From contig DYKB01000025.1 of the NCBI GenBank assembly GCA_020722815.1, positions 1 to 64,000 on the forward strand: a stretch of DNA of 64,000 nucleotides, given 5' to 3'. Origin of the DNA: Caldithrix sp. (GTDB lineage Bacteria > Zhuqueibacterota > Zhuqueibacteria > Thermofontimicrobiales > Sulfurfontimicrobiaceae). Within the stretch, counting starts at the first letter, position 1. Each line of letters starts with the position of its first letter. Shown one piece after another: positions 54,689 to 63,777 of this stretch. The notes beneath the pieces were generated by a model, which was not told the DNA's origin, did no database searches, and was given only the letters and a program-made list of their open reading frames with translations. The translations under genes were made by a program, and so were the position numbers.

Positions 54689-56608
54689 TTACCAGCCACC
54701 ACCGCCACCACCGCCACCACCACCGCCCGATGAACCGCCCCCTCCACTGCCGGAACTGGAACCAGGAGCCGTTGATGAAGATGAAATAGCCGAAGAAAAA
54801 GACGCTCCCAGACTTGAAGCAAAACCGGCAACACCCAATGAACTCCAATTTGTCCCGCTGTACCAGCCGGGTGAATAAGTCGGCGTCTGCGTCGATTTTG
54901 AGAGAACATCAGCAAATTTTTCACTCCAGGCGTTTTCCACGCCCAACGCCAGCGCATACGGTAAATATTTTTCAAACAATTCAGGTGTTTTTTCCGGGGC
55001 CTGCAGGAAATTCAAACGGTCTTCTTCAGCAACTTCGAGGTATAATTTAAAGCCTTCGATTTGGTCCATCATCTGACGCCCGAAAATTGTCGGCGCTTTT
55101 AGCAGATGATAAAAGAGAAAATTAATCATAATGATGAAAATAAAAATGATAGCGGTATATGATGAATAGATGAAACTAAAAAATACCAGACCAGCAATTT
55201 CACCAATGACGAAGGGGAGTGAAAATAGGGAGAGAAATATGGTGCCAATTAAATAGAGGCCTTTTTTCGCACCTCTTAACGCTAACGTACTTCGCCAGGA
55301 GCTAAATACTTTTATCACCAGCGAAACAGTCCCGACTGACCAGCCTGCCAGCCAGATTATGATGAAAATCGCGCCAATTTTTTCCGGCATCCAGAAAATC
55401 GTGGCGATGAGTGTCAAAATGGAAATAATCGCCCCCGGAACCAGGTAATGCGAATTAAGAATGAAATATTTTTCTTCAAAATCAGATTTTAAACTTTTTT
55501 TCAATGCCTTGACAGCACCACCGATGGTGAGATGATTCGAGTTGGTTAACTTAACCACTTTTTTGCTCTGAAAAAGTTTTTGCGCAACGGCGAGTTCGCC
55601 CCGGGAAAGGATTGAATCACTGGCACTATTTTTCGTCAAGGTATACTCTCCGCTATCCTCTTTAATCGATAAATACCCTTTGACAGCCATGCTAATAATT
55701 GCTGATGCAAAAACACGGTCACTATAGCCCATTTTCAGGATATATCGGGCAGCTTCCGGCGATATGCCTTTGGGTGGTTCAAAAAGTGGGTAAATAGCCC
55801 CTTTCGCCGGGTCTTTCCCAACCTGAAGCCAAGTAATGATGTAATATAATAAAAGTAGCAGGAGCCCTCCCAGGGCTAATAATGTACTTTGATTATCCTC
55901 AATAAAATAATTGAACTTATCTTCAGAAGTCGGCGCCTTTACAATGCCTTTTGGCCAGGAGACAGCAATGGTAAAACCTTCGCCGGGTTCCAAGGCTCTT
56001 GTTGTTTTAAAAACAGGATGACCCCAGCGATCCTTTTCAAACAAAAAATCCTGCCCGGTCATTCCCTCAAATCCAACATAGCCAGCGTGGTTCAAAACCG
56101 CAGCACCCGGCGGTAATTCAATGCTAACCGCCACTTTCTCAATAGCAAAGTCCCAGCTACTACCGGTGACGTTCCAATACAACTCATCAAATTCGGGAAA
56201 GAAACCCAATTGCCGATTCGTCCGATAGGTAATTTGATACCGATACTCCCCTGGATCAAGAAAAATATTTTCATCCCCGATATAAATTTTGATGCCATTC
56301 GACTCCCGCTTGAGATGATAAGGTTCTTTGACACCATCACGAAGTCCCTCTTCGACATCAAAACGCACGCGAATCCGATTTCCAAACCGATCCGGATAAT
56401 CAGTCGGAAAGGAACGAAAAATTCCCCGCTTAATCTGATTTCCCTCAGCCAGGACTTTTATCGTTTCTGTCACTTTCATACTGGCATCGGTATAAACGAC
56501 AATCTGACTCTGATATTCCAGAATACGCTCTTCCGCCAGCAAATGCGTCCAGAACGACCCAAGTAGTAGAATCCAGATATATCTTAATTTTGACAGTTGA
56601 GATCCCAT
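54689..56608 (-). CDS. DUF2207 membrane protein with glycine-rich tail
   Basis: 639 residues. Signal peptide, then an extracellular DUF2207 domain (EYQSQIVVYTDASMKVTETI; RGIFRSFPTDY; GEYRYQITYRTNRQLGFF), a transmembrane helix near 240-262, a cytoplasmic part, further helices around 385-450 and 460-500, and a final run of Ser and Gly closing in GGGGGGGGGGW. Such tails occur in many DUF2207 proteins. Function is unknown. LemA is encoded 24 bp upstream on the same strand, a common pairing. Confidence 0.9.
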   Translation of the reverse strand: MGSQLSKLRYIWILLLGSFWTHLLAEERILEYQSQIVVYTDASMKVTETIKVLAEGNQIKRGIFRSFPTDYPDRFGNRIRVRFDVEEGLRDGVKEPYHLKRESNGIKIYIGDENIFLDPGEYRYQITYRTNRQLGFFPEFDELYWNVTGSSWDFAIEKVAVSIELPPGAAVLNHAGYVGFEGMTGQDFLFEKDRWGHPVFKTTRALEPGEGFTIAVSWPKGIVKAPTSEDKFNYFIEDNQSTLLALGGLLLLLLYYIITWLQVGKDPAKGAIYPLFEPPKGISPEAARYILKMGYSDRVFASAIISMAVKGYLSIKEDSGEYTLTKNSASDSILSRGELAVAQKLFQSKKVVKLTNSNHLTIGGAVKALKKSLKSDFEEKYFILNSHYLVPGAIISILTLIATIFWMPEKIGAIFIIIWLAGWSVGTVSLVIKVFSSWRSTLALRGAKKGLYLIGTIFLSLFSLPFVIGEIAGLVFFSFIYSSYTAIIFIFIIMINFLFYHLLKAPTIFGRQMMDQIEGFKLYLEVAEEDRLNFLQAPEKTPELFEKYLPYALALGVENAWSEKFADVLSKSTQTPTYSPGWYSGTNWSSLGVAGFASSLGASFSSAISSSSTAPGSSSGSGGGGSSGGGGGGGGGGGW

Positions 56609-56632
56609 ATTTTACCTTATCAAATCGTGAAT

Positions 56633-57187
56633 TTAAAATTTTACCTGTGGCAGTTCACGTTCTTCTGGTTTCTCGACTTCGAAAAATTCTTTTTTTTCAA
56701 AATGAAATGTACTGGCAATAATATTTGCCGGAAAGGAATCCACCAGAATGTTCAAATTTCTGACGGTTCCATTATAATATCGGCGGGCCATTTGAATCTG
56801 GTTTTCGATTTCAGCCAGTTGCGTTTGCAGATGAATAAAATTTTTATTGGCTTTTAGATCGGGATAAGCTTCAGCAACAGCAAATAATTGCGCCAGTGAA
56901 CGGGTCAACGCATTTTCTGTTTGGCTTTTTTCTCCGATCGCGCGAGTATTCATGGTTCGAACACGCAGATCAGTTATTTCCTTAAGTAATTTCTGCTCGT
57001 GGCCCATGTAACCTTTAACCGATTCGACCAGATTGGGAATCAAATCCACCCGACGCTTAAGCTGTACATCAATGCCGCTCCAGCCTTCTTCGGCCATGTT
57101 TTTATAGCGAACAAATCGGTTGTACAGCATGATTAACCAGATAATCAGAACAACCAGAATTATCAGAACTAAAACCATCGGATTCAT
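56633..57187 (-). CDS. lemA: LemA family protein
   Basis: 184 residues. One N-terminal helix (VLIILVVLIIWLIMLYNRFV) and the family hallmarks YNRFVRYKNMAEEGWSGIDV, VDLIPNLVESVKGYM and IQMARRYYNGTVRNLN in a coiled helical domain. A membrane-anchored protein of unknown role. It probably forms one transcript with the DUF2207 gene. Confidence 0.93.
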   Translation of the reverse strand: MNPMVLVLIILVVLIIWLIMLYNRFVRYKNMAEEGWSGIDVQLKRRVDLIPNLVESVKGYMGHEQKLLKEITDLRVRTMNTRAIGEKSQTENALTRSLAQLFAVAEAYPDLKANKNFIHLQTQLAEIENQIQMARRYYNGTVRNLNILVDSFPANIIASTFHFEKKEFFEVEKPEERELPQVKF

Positions 57188-57350
57188 ATTCGCTCCTTAA
57201 ATGATTTATTGCTTTTTTGCAATTTCAGAAAGATAGAAAAGTTTTTTTAAAAATTCAAGGTTATATTTGAAAAGCTCTTGATAATTTCTAATCGCAGATA
57301 ATTAAATCTATTCAGAAGAGTTATAAACAAGGTGGGATTAAATTATCAGG

Positions 57351-58118
57351 TTAATTTTTCGCAGAATAAGTCCAGATTTTGGGCTCGAATTTTGGGTCAT
57401 TCTTCAATTCCATTAGTTCCAGACCAATCCCCATCACCAGGAAACCTTTTTTTTCAGCATACTTAATGACAGTGTTATCAATATAAATACTGGCCAAAAT
57501 CCCAATTAGTTTTAATTTACGAAACTCAGGAAAAATCGCCCAAAATAAATCGATTTCTTTAATAAATTCATCTACATGCTTGTTTTTTAAAGTTGATTTG
57601 GTGCTATTCAGAAAAATATATTCATTTGTAACACCAATTAAATCAAATTCCTTGGTTTGTCCATCTTCTAATTCTAAAATACGCCGAACCATCAAATCTT
57701 TAATAGTGACATCGTATTTTTGCTTAATAATGGCTGCAAAGTTTGGAAATACAATATCTTCAACCAGCTTCCCCCATTTATTGACAACGTCACCCCATCT
57801 TTGATTCATCCGCCGGGTTTCAATATCCCTTAACTCCTGGGATTTTTTCATTTCATCCTTAAATTCTCCCATTTCATTTTTAAATTCTCCCATTTCATCC
57901 TTAAATGCTCCCATTTCATTCTTAAATGCTCCCATTTCATTCTTAAATTCTCGCATTTCGTCCTTAAACGCGCGCATTTCATCCTTAAATTCCCGCATTT
58001 CATTTTCTAATCGCGTGAGTCCCCGATTCACTTTTTTAAAACCCATATTGGTCTGGACAATAAATTGTCCCAACAAGGTTTCAAGACGATCCACTTGCTC
58101 TTCAATATCGTAATTCAT
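57351..58118 (-). CDS. Heptad-repeat coiled-coil protein with nuclease-like (DUF3782) C-terminus
   Basis: 255 residues. Residues 40-95 consist of seven near-identical heptads of form EM[RG][EA]FK[DN], encoded by a 21-bp tandem repeat at 57846-58006; they make a coiled coil. The C-terminal half resembles DUF3782 PD-(D/E)xK proteins, with EFDLIGVTNEYIFLN followed by STKSTLK. The expected ExK of the catalytic motif reads S-T-K here, so nuclease activity is doubtful. The repeat copy number could vary between strains. Single gene. Confidence 0.75.
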   Translation of the reverse strand: MNYDIEEQVDRLETLLGQFIVQTNMGFKKVNRGLTRLENEMREFKDEMRAFKDEMREFKNEMGAFKNEMGAFKDEMGEFKNEMGEFKDEMKKSQELRDIETRRMNQRWGDVVNKWGKLVEDIVFPNFAAIIKQKYDVTIKDLMVRRILELEDGQTKEFDLIGVTNEYIFLNSTKSTLKNKHVDEFIKEIDLFWAIFPEFRKLKLIGILASIYIDNTVIKYAEKKGFLVMGIGLELMELKNDPKFEPKIWTYSAKN

Positions 58119-58229
58119 GATGCCTTCCTAATTTTTATAGTACCTAAATTAAATTTATACATAATTTATGAAAAAATCAACATGAATTTTCTTAATCACA
58201 TTTAGAATTTTTTTTTTTAATAATAAACG

Positions 58230-58260
58230 AAGCAACCTCAGTACCAAAACGAGGTTGCTT
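58230..58260 (-). terminator. Hairpin after the bd/multiheme gene
   Basis: AAGCAACCTC (58230-58239) pairs with GAGGTTGCTT (58251-58260). On the minus strand it is followed by a weak T-rich tract. It lies 28 bp after the stop of 58289-60964. Confidence 0.7.
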
Positions 58261-58288
58261 CCCTGTTTATTAAAAATAACTGAATCGA

Positions 58289-60964
58289 CTACTTTTGGAT
58301 AAGATTTTGAAATTTAGCAGTATTCCGAAATTCCCGCATCATGTTTTCATGATGAATCGGGTCTTCGATTTTTTGCGTGTGACAGGTTAAACAGTTTTGA
58401 TTGGAACCAATGGGGAATGGGAGGTTGCTATATTGCATGGGCTGCAAATTGTCCCGATTCCAGCCAAAAACATTGTTGGCTGGATAAAGCGCATGCGTGG
58501 CACCATGGCAGGCTTCACAACGGATTCCCGCATTATCGGTCCGGACGCGATAAAGTTCTTCATAACCGGCAGTCCACTGATTATAGCCACTTGCGCCGGA
58601 GACAGGTTGTTCATAATCCACATGGCAATTTAAACAGTCTGGCTGCTTTATCCACGGCATGCGGGGATTAATTTCTGCCTGTGAAGCGACCTGTTTGGAT
58701 TCCAGATGTTTCATCAATCGCGCGGCACCTTTCTTTTGCTCCTGACCTTTTAAAAGCCCCAGCGCATGTTCAGCGATGTTTCCATGGCATTCGACACAAG
58801 TTACCTCCAATGCCCCATGGACCCCGCGCACACACCGGGTATTACCCTCTGGATTGGCAGGATGACATAAGGCACAGGCATCGGCAGTCCCGATGTTCAT
58901 ATAATTAGCATGCCACCCATGAATCGCGGTTGACATATTTAACAGCAGCGAATCACCTTTGGCACCGACTGCAACATCCTCATGGCAGCTCTGACAGCGT
59001 TTCGGCTGGCCTTTTTTTGCCTCCTCCAGCAAATTTGTCCCACTCAGTCGATCATGGACTTCCAGAATATTGCTGCCGGTTTCTGCGGATAGGCCGGCGA
59101 CTCCATTTACACGCCAGCCCCCGCCATGACAATTTCGACACCCAATTTCGGTTGAATTGGGTGCCACAACTTTGGTTTTCGCTAAAATGGCACCAGTGGC
59201 CACATCACGCGCTTCGATACTAAATAATGGATAAGGATTAAACGTACCATCATCCGGATAGGGAACGACCGGAATCCATTTTGCCACAAAGGCATTTTGA
59301 CTCATCTCAAATGTAAAGTCCCCTTGCAATCCCGATCCCGTCAAACCCGTATTTTCTTTCAGATCAGCCCCAAAAATTGTTTTCGCGTATTTCCAGAAAT
59401 CGACATGTTTCGAGGGATTTTCATAGCCGGATTCTACCGAATATGATATTTTGATACCATCCATTACCATTATGGGTGGATTTCCGCGTTTAATCAGTTG
59501 GGCTTCCAGGGTATTCGCCGGGGGTAAGATAACAAACCAGGGATCACCATCCGTTACACAATGCATCCCCAAATCATTCCAGACCAGCAGAACATATTCA
59601 TCCTTTTTTGAATCAAAGGCGGGAATTTCTTCGAAATGTTGCTGCGGGACAGGGAATGGCTCTGGTGTTTCCAGAATTTCCTTTTGATTCAATTCCTTCG
59701 TCATATAAGCTGCCAGGGCTTTCTTTTCCACGTCAGTCCCGATAAATGGCGGCATATAATTCAATATTTTCCCCTGTCCATCCAGTAATGCCAGAATCCC
59801 CATATAAGGATATTTTTCAATTCGTGGTAAAATGTCATTTCGAATACCACCGACAGTATGGCAACTTGAACATTGTAATTTAAAAAGCTCCTTTCCGGCT
59901 TCCTGTCGATTTTCAGGGGTGATTTCTTTAATTTGGGTCCATTTCGCATTCTTCAGAACGCCTTCTTTATTCAGCCGGTCAAGGTCGGTGGTCATAAGCG
60001 AATTGCTAAACATGAATTGATTGATAACAAACGGTTTGCGGGCAATTTCACGAATATATTCGAATCCACCCATCCAGCATAAGCCAATAGCAACCAATAC
60101 AAAAGTGAGAATTTGTTGCATTTTCCGGCCGGATTTAAAAATAAAATAGATGCCGGCTAAAAAGATCAGAATAGTCGATACAATTAAGACGGTCACAAAT
60201 GGTGCTGTTTGGTGATTCAATACAAAAGTCGTTTCCCGAACTGCCGCTGGAACAGAAAAATAGTACCAGATCCCGCTCGGAATAAGTCCAATTAATGGAT
60301 AGAGCAGCCATTTGCTGCAATAGCGTAACATTTTATTACGAAATTCACCGGCTTTTAAGAAAACCGAAGTCACATAACCAAATAGTCCCGCAAACATCAT
60401 GGCGACAAAAGTCCGGAAAAAAAGCGATGAAAAATAGGTCGGATTAAAAAATCCATCCCCAAAGCCCTGTGTTTCCAGCCATTTCCCAGGCGTCAGCATG
60501 AATGAAAGGATGCCATTGATAATAACCAGGCTGAGCCAGGCGAATAAAAAGTAAAGAAAAGCCAATAGCAGGCGTCCTTTGCGTTCAAGCTTCTCAAATT
60601 GATAATGATAGATTAATAATGAAAAAATTTCACCAACAAAGAAGACCCACTCAATCGCCCACCCGAAAACAAACGCATGAATGAGTTTTGAAGTCCCGGC
60701 AGGATTTACCAATGAAATGATAAACCAGATTCCTACCCCTGTCATTCCACCGAAAACCATGGTTAATAATAAAAAGAACCAGGTATGTTTTCGGACATAC
60801 GTATGAAGGTCCTGGCTATTTTCCCGATAGCCTTTTAAATCCGTCAACCAGATAAAAGCACCACCACCGACGGCAAGATGGGCGATATAAACATGGACAA
60901 TTGAAATCAGCGCAATTAAAGTGCCTCCCCCCAGCGTGGTTAATTCCCATATTGGATAGTTCAT
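58289..60964 (-). CDS. CydA-like bd-type membrane domain fused to multiheme cytochrome c
   Basis: 891 residues. The first 300 are a membrane domain with about eight helices that resembles cytochrome bd subunit I (early H24 and H29 in IVHVYIAHLAVGGG). A periplasmic part follows with eight CxxCH motifs: C365, C609, C657, C697, C723, C777, C816 and C858. The segment VWNDLGMHC near 461-469 is known from Geobacter-type multiheme proteins. It probably passes electrons between the membrane and c-haems or outer partners. The start overlaps the stop of the 60964-62043 gene by 1 bp. No CydB is present, so it is not a standard quinol oxidase. Confidence 0.85.
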   Translation of the reverse strand: MNYPIWELTTLGGGTLIALISIVHVYIAHLAVGGGAFIWLTDLKGYRENSQDLHTYVRKHTWFFLLLTMVFGGMTGVGIWFIISLVNPAGTSKLIHAFVFGWAIEWVFFVGEIFSLLIYHYQFEKLERKGRLLLAFLYFLFAWLSLVIINGILSFMLTPGKWLETQGFGDGFFNPTYFSSLFFRTFVAMMFAGLFGYVTSVFLKAGEFRNKMLRYCSKWLLYPLIGLIPSGIWYYFSVPAAVRETTFVLNHQTAPFVTVLIVSTILIFLAGIYFIFKSGRKMQQILTFVLVAIGLCWMGGFEYIREIARKPFVINQFMFSNSLMTTDLDRLNKEGVLKNAKWTQIKEITPENRQEAGKELFKLQCSSCHTVGGIRNDILPRIEKYPYMGILALLDGQGKILNYMPPFIGTDVEKKALAAYMTKELNQKEILETPEPFPVPQQHFEEIPAFDSKKDEYVLLVWNDLGMHCVTDGDPWFVILPPANTLEAQLIKRGNPPIMVMDGIKISYSVESGYENPSKHVDFWKYAKTIFGADLKENTGLTGSGLQGDFTFEMSQNAFVAKWIPVVPYPDDGTFNPYPLFSIEARDVATGAILAKTKVVAPNSTEIGCRNCHGGGWRVNGVAGLSAETGSNILEVHDRLSGTNLLEEAKKGQPKRCQSCHEDVAVGAKGDSLLLNMSTAIHGWHANYMNIGTADACALCHPANPEGNTRCVRGVHGALEVTCVECHGNIAEHALGLLKGQEQKKGAARLMKHLESKQVASQAEINPRMPWIKQPDCLNCHVDYEQPVSGASGYNQWTAGYEELYRVRTDNAGIRCEACHGATHALYPANNVFGWNRDNLQPMQYSNLPFPIGSNQNCLTCHTQKIEDPIHHENMMREFRNTAKFQNLIQK

Positions 60965-62043
60965 TATGCACCCCTCCTTTCATTGGCTGCCAGCGCGAGT
61001 TTTAACATGTAACCAACGATAACCAATCCCGCCACAAAAATGACCAAAAATAATGTCAGAACGCGGTATTGCGGATTGAGTTCGAGCGATTCCAGCTTAA
61101 AAACATCATCAAGATATAGTGAACGTAAATTCACCCGATTGATTACCATAACAACCATGGTCGCAATCAGGTGTACGAGCGTCGGGATGAGTTTTCCCAT
61201 AAAAGCCATCACAATCGACCCAATTCCCAGCGATATCCCCACCATCAAAATAATCGTATAAAGTAAATTTTTACCCATGAAAGCCAGCATCAAATCCCGG
61301 GGCAACGCAATTAAGAACCAAAGTCCGATGACAACCTGAATACAGGTAGCAATGGCAAAAATTTTCAGGCCGGCACGGATATTTTTTGCAGCACCAGCGA
61401 CTTTTTTCTTTTCGCGAAACGACCAGATCAGAGACGCAAAAAGTCCGGCAATGGCAATCGATGCGATGACAAAATGTAAATAACGCGGAATAAAAGTCGG
61501 ATCACTGACGTTTAAAATCGTTCCGCGGCTATTATTAAAATACGCTCCCCATTTTTCGGGTTGAACCATCAAAGTCAGATTATTGACATACGTAAAGCCA
61601 ATGTAAAGCAAGATCAAGCTCGTTATGGCAATTGAAACGAGCGAAAGTGTTGGCGATGTTTCATATTTACGAACAAAAATATAAGCGCTATAATACGCCA
61701 GAATGAGCAGGGGAATTACCAAAATCCAGAAAACTGCCATCAGCACTGAGCTGGAATAGATGAGATGCCCATAAATGACTTGAATAAACAGTAATGGTGC
61801 CACCCCTAAATTGACTCCCAATGCAAAACCCGTGGGAATTTTTCGGGCAATCGCACCGGAAAAACTGTCATCTAAATTTTCGTTCGGATTTCGCAGGCGA
61901 GAGAAAAAAATTAACAAACTTCCCCCCAGAATGACATTAATAACCAGGATGTGAAGCAAAAAAGTCACCACATCCAGTAAATAAAAAAACCAGGCTGGTG
62001 CCGGAATTGTATCCGGCACTGGAATAAGTTTCGTTGGATCCAT
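60964..62043 (-). CDS. CydA-like membrane partner subunit
   Basis: 359 residues with about nine hydrophobic segments. It is similar in layout to the N-terminal bd-type domain of the next gene (early histidine in FLLHILVINVILGGS; RYLHFVIASIAIAG), so the two form a likely heterodimer replacing CydA/CydB. It lacks CxxCH motifs and the quinol loop signature of CydA. It overlaps the fused subunit gene by 1 bp. Related two-CydA arrangements occur in oxygen-reductase families that use cytochrome c; assignment is by inference. Confidence 0.75.
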   Translation of the reverse strand: MDPTKLIPVPDTIPAPAWFFYLLDVVTFLLHILVINVILGGSLLIFFSRLRNPNENLDDSFSGAIARKIPTGFALGVNLGVAPLLFIQVIYGHLIYSSSVLMAVFWILVIPLLILAYYSAYIFVRKYETSPTLSLVSIAITSLILLYIGFTYVNNLTLMVQPEKWGAYFNNSRGTILNVSDPTFIPRYLHFVIASIAIAGLFASLIWSFREKKKVAGAAKNIRAGLKIFAIATCIQVVIGLWFLIALPRDLMLAFMGKNLLYTIILMVGISLGIGSIVMAFMGKLIPTLVHLIATMVVMVINRVNLRSLYLDDVFKLESLELNPQYRVLTLFLVIFVAGLVIVGYMLKLALAANERRGA

Positions 62044-62055
62044 TCATAACTCCTT

Positions 62056-62541
62056 TCATGATTGGCTTTGATTTTGTTTAGGTGGCATTTTTTTATGCAT
62101 AAAAACCATTGAAATAACAAAAATAAAAATCAATACCCCCAGAATCCCGATTTCCACCATGTGATGCTGAAACAACTCGGGGAAATACGCTGTTTCCACA
62201 CTGATAACCAGAATCCGACGAATGGCAGCGATTAACGCCACAATGAGAAAAGGTTCAGCGCAAAGGGTATGCTCGGTGTATGAAATTCGGACGGTGTAGA
62301 GAATTTCCAGCACCATCAGCATCAGCAGGATCTTATTTAAAATTTCCACCACCCAACGGACGAAACTGGATGCCGTTGGATAATGAATCAGGGTTCGGGC
62401 AGCATCATAGATAAGAAATAAAGTAACTAGGAACAGGAGAATCGCAATAACGATATAAATGATATTTTCACCCAGTTCAAATCCATCAATAATTAATTTT
62501 CTGGATTTTGTTGGATTCAAATTTTCACCCACCTCCTTCAA
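62056..62541 (-). CDS. PsiE-like membrane protein
   Basis: 161 residues with four hydrophobic helices (about 28-48, 67-85, 98-112, 131-152). The central block EILYTVRISYTEHTLCAEPFLIVALIAAIRRIL is typical of phosphate-starvation-inducible PsiE and its relatives. Its role is unknown. It is the first gene of the unit before the bd-type subunits (12-bp gap); a Shine-Dalgarno GAGGTGGG precedes the ATG. Confidence 0.85.
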   Translation of the reverse strand: MKEVGENLNPTKSRKLIIDGFELGENIIYIVIAILLFLVTLFLIYDAARTLIHYPTASSFVRWVVEILNKILLMLMVLEILYTVRISYTEHTLCAEPFLIVALIAAIRRILVISVETAYFPELFQHHMVEIGILGVLIFIFVISMVFMHKKMPPKQNQSQS

Positions 62542-62698
62542 AATTAAGTGAATCCTCCTGGAAAGTTGATCATGTAATCAATTTTAGCAAAATGATTATA
62601 ATATTTCAAGGAAAATTTTACAAAAATTTAAAAAATATCGGCCACGAAGACTCAAAGACCTGAACAAATGTAAAAAAATTCACAAGCTTAAAAAATGA

Positions 62699-62766
62699 CC
62701 ACAGATTTCACAGATTTATTTCCAGCCTATTTAATAATGATCTGCGAAAATTTGCGTAATCTGTGG
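62699..62766. repeat. CCACAGATT... inverted repeat
   Basis: CCACAGATTTCACAGATTT (62699-62717) is mirrored by AATTTGCGTAATCTGTGG (62749-62766). It belongs to the dispersed CACAGATT-type repeats; a related stretch begins at 63558, and a CCACGAAG type one lies at 62642-62660. Confidence 0.5.
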
Positions 62767-62894
62767 CTTATTCTTTTTTAAGAACGGCTAGCATCTTTTT
62801 TTTTTTCAAAATCGGGAAGATAACTATTTCTCCTATACAAAATTCTTGACTATTTCCAGAAAGTTTATTATATTTGAATGAAAGTTATTCACTT

Positions 62895-62968
<74 letters not shown>

Positions 62969-62974
62969 TTTTGT

Positions 62975-63001
62975 AAAGCTCACCTCAAAGTGAGCTTTTT
63001 T
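62975..63001 (+). terminator. Terminator after tRNA-Arg
   Basis: AAAGCTCAC and GTGAGCTTT form a 9-bp stem followed by a T-run, ending the tRNA transcript. Confidence 0.88.
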
Positions 63002-63097
63002 ATTTTCAGCGCACAGTAAAAAATAGCAACCCGCTTCTTTTATATTTTCACCAAAAGCCAGGAACCAAACGCCAATAGCCAGAAGCCAACAGCCCCC

Positions 63098-63511
63098 CTA
63101 AACCTCCAGCGCCTGCGCCGCTTTTTCATACTCTTCCGGTCGGACATAAATAATGTAAGCATAACAACATTTTCCGTCACTGATGCCACTGGAAGCACTG
63201 ATATTCACGTGAGCCTGATACAATTTTTCATGAACTTCGACCAATGCGCCAAGCCGGTCGTCACCCTGCACCATCAACGCCAGATGTGGACCTTCCAGAT
63301 TCAGCCGGGCTTTTTTCGCTTCGTTGATTAATTTGGCCGAATCTTCCGGAAAAAGACACAACTGCGTGCGCATAATCCCTGCCGGCACCGCCGTGAAAGC
63401 CAACAAATTGATTCCCAATTCCGCCAGCCATGAAAGTATTTTGTAAGCCTCTCCCGGCTGATCTTCTACCGTGGTGTAAAAATATTCCACACGAAGAATG
63501 TTATTTTCCAT
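63098..63511 (-). CDS. ACT domain protein
   Basis: 137 residues made of two ACT-like modules, the first with EDQPGEAYKILSWLAELGINLL and the second with GALVEVHEKLYQAHVNISASSG. Such stand-alone ACT proteins probably bind amino acids and regulate; the partner is unknown. No catalytic domain is attached. It is convergent with the tRNA gene. Confidence 0.85.
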   Translation of the reverse strand: MENNILRVEYFYTTVEDQPGEAYKILSWLAELGINLLAFTAVPAGIMRTQLCLFPEDSAKLINEAKKARLNLEGPHLALMVQGDDRLGALVEVHEKLYQAHVNISASSGISDGKCCYAYIIYVRPEEYEKAAQALEV

Positions 63512-63777
63512 GTTTCAAGCTCCTTATTTAATGAGTGATTTTATTTTAGCCGTTGAAAACCACAGATTTTGCCAATTTCATAGATAAAAAAAATATAAAT
63601 CTACGAGATTTGGAGTGTGATTCGTTTCATAAAAATCTCATTTTAAAGCTTAAAAATCAAGGGAAAAATAATTTTCATCGAGTTTTTTTTGACAGAATAA
63701 TTAAATGAGTGCATTCAGTGCGTGAATGCCTGCCGATGGAGTCGGCAAATAAATAATTTTCCACCATTAAATTCACA
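63512..63777. repeat. Non-coding stretch with inverted repeat start
   Basis: Repeat-like CCACAGATTTTGCC lies at 63558-63571. CAGAATAATTAA at 63693-63704 is the inverted partner of TTAATTATTCTG at 63808-63819 in the next frame. The pair bounds about 127 bp, perhaps a further small element. Confidence 0.45.

Noticed and set aside
54583..54975. Alternate-frame minus ORFs near the Gly-rich tail of the DUF2207 gene
   Set aside because: They arise from the GGX repeat read in other frames.
58397..59223. Plus-strand open frames opposite the multiheme gene
   Set aside because: They are shadows of the CxxCH-rich coding strand and have no start context or homology.
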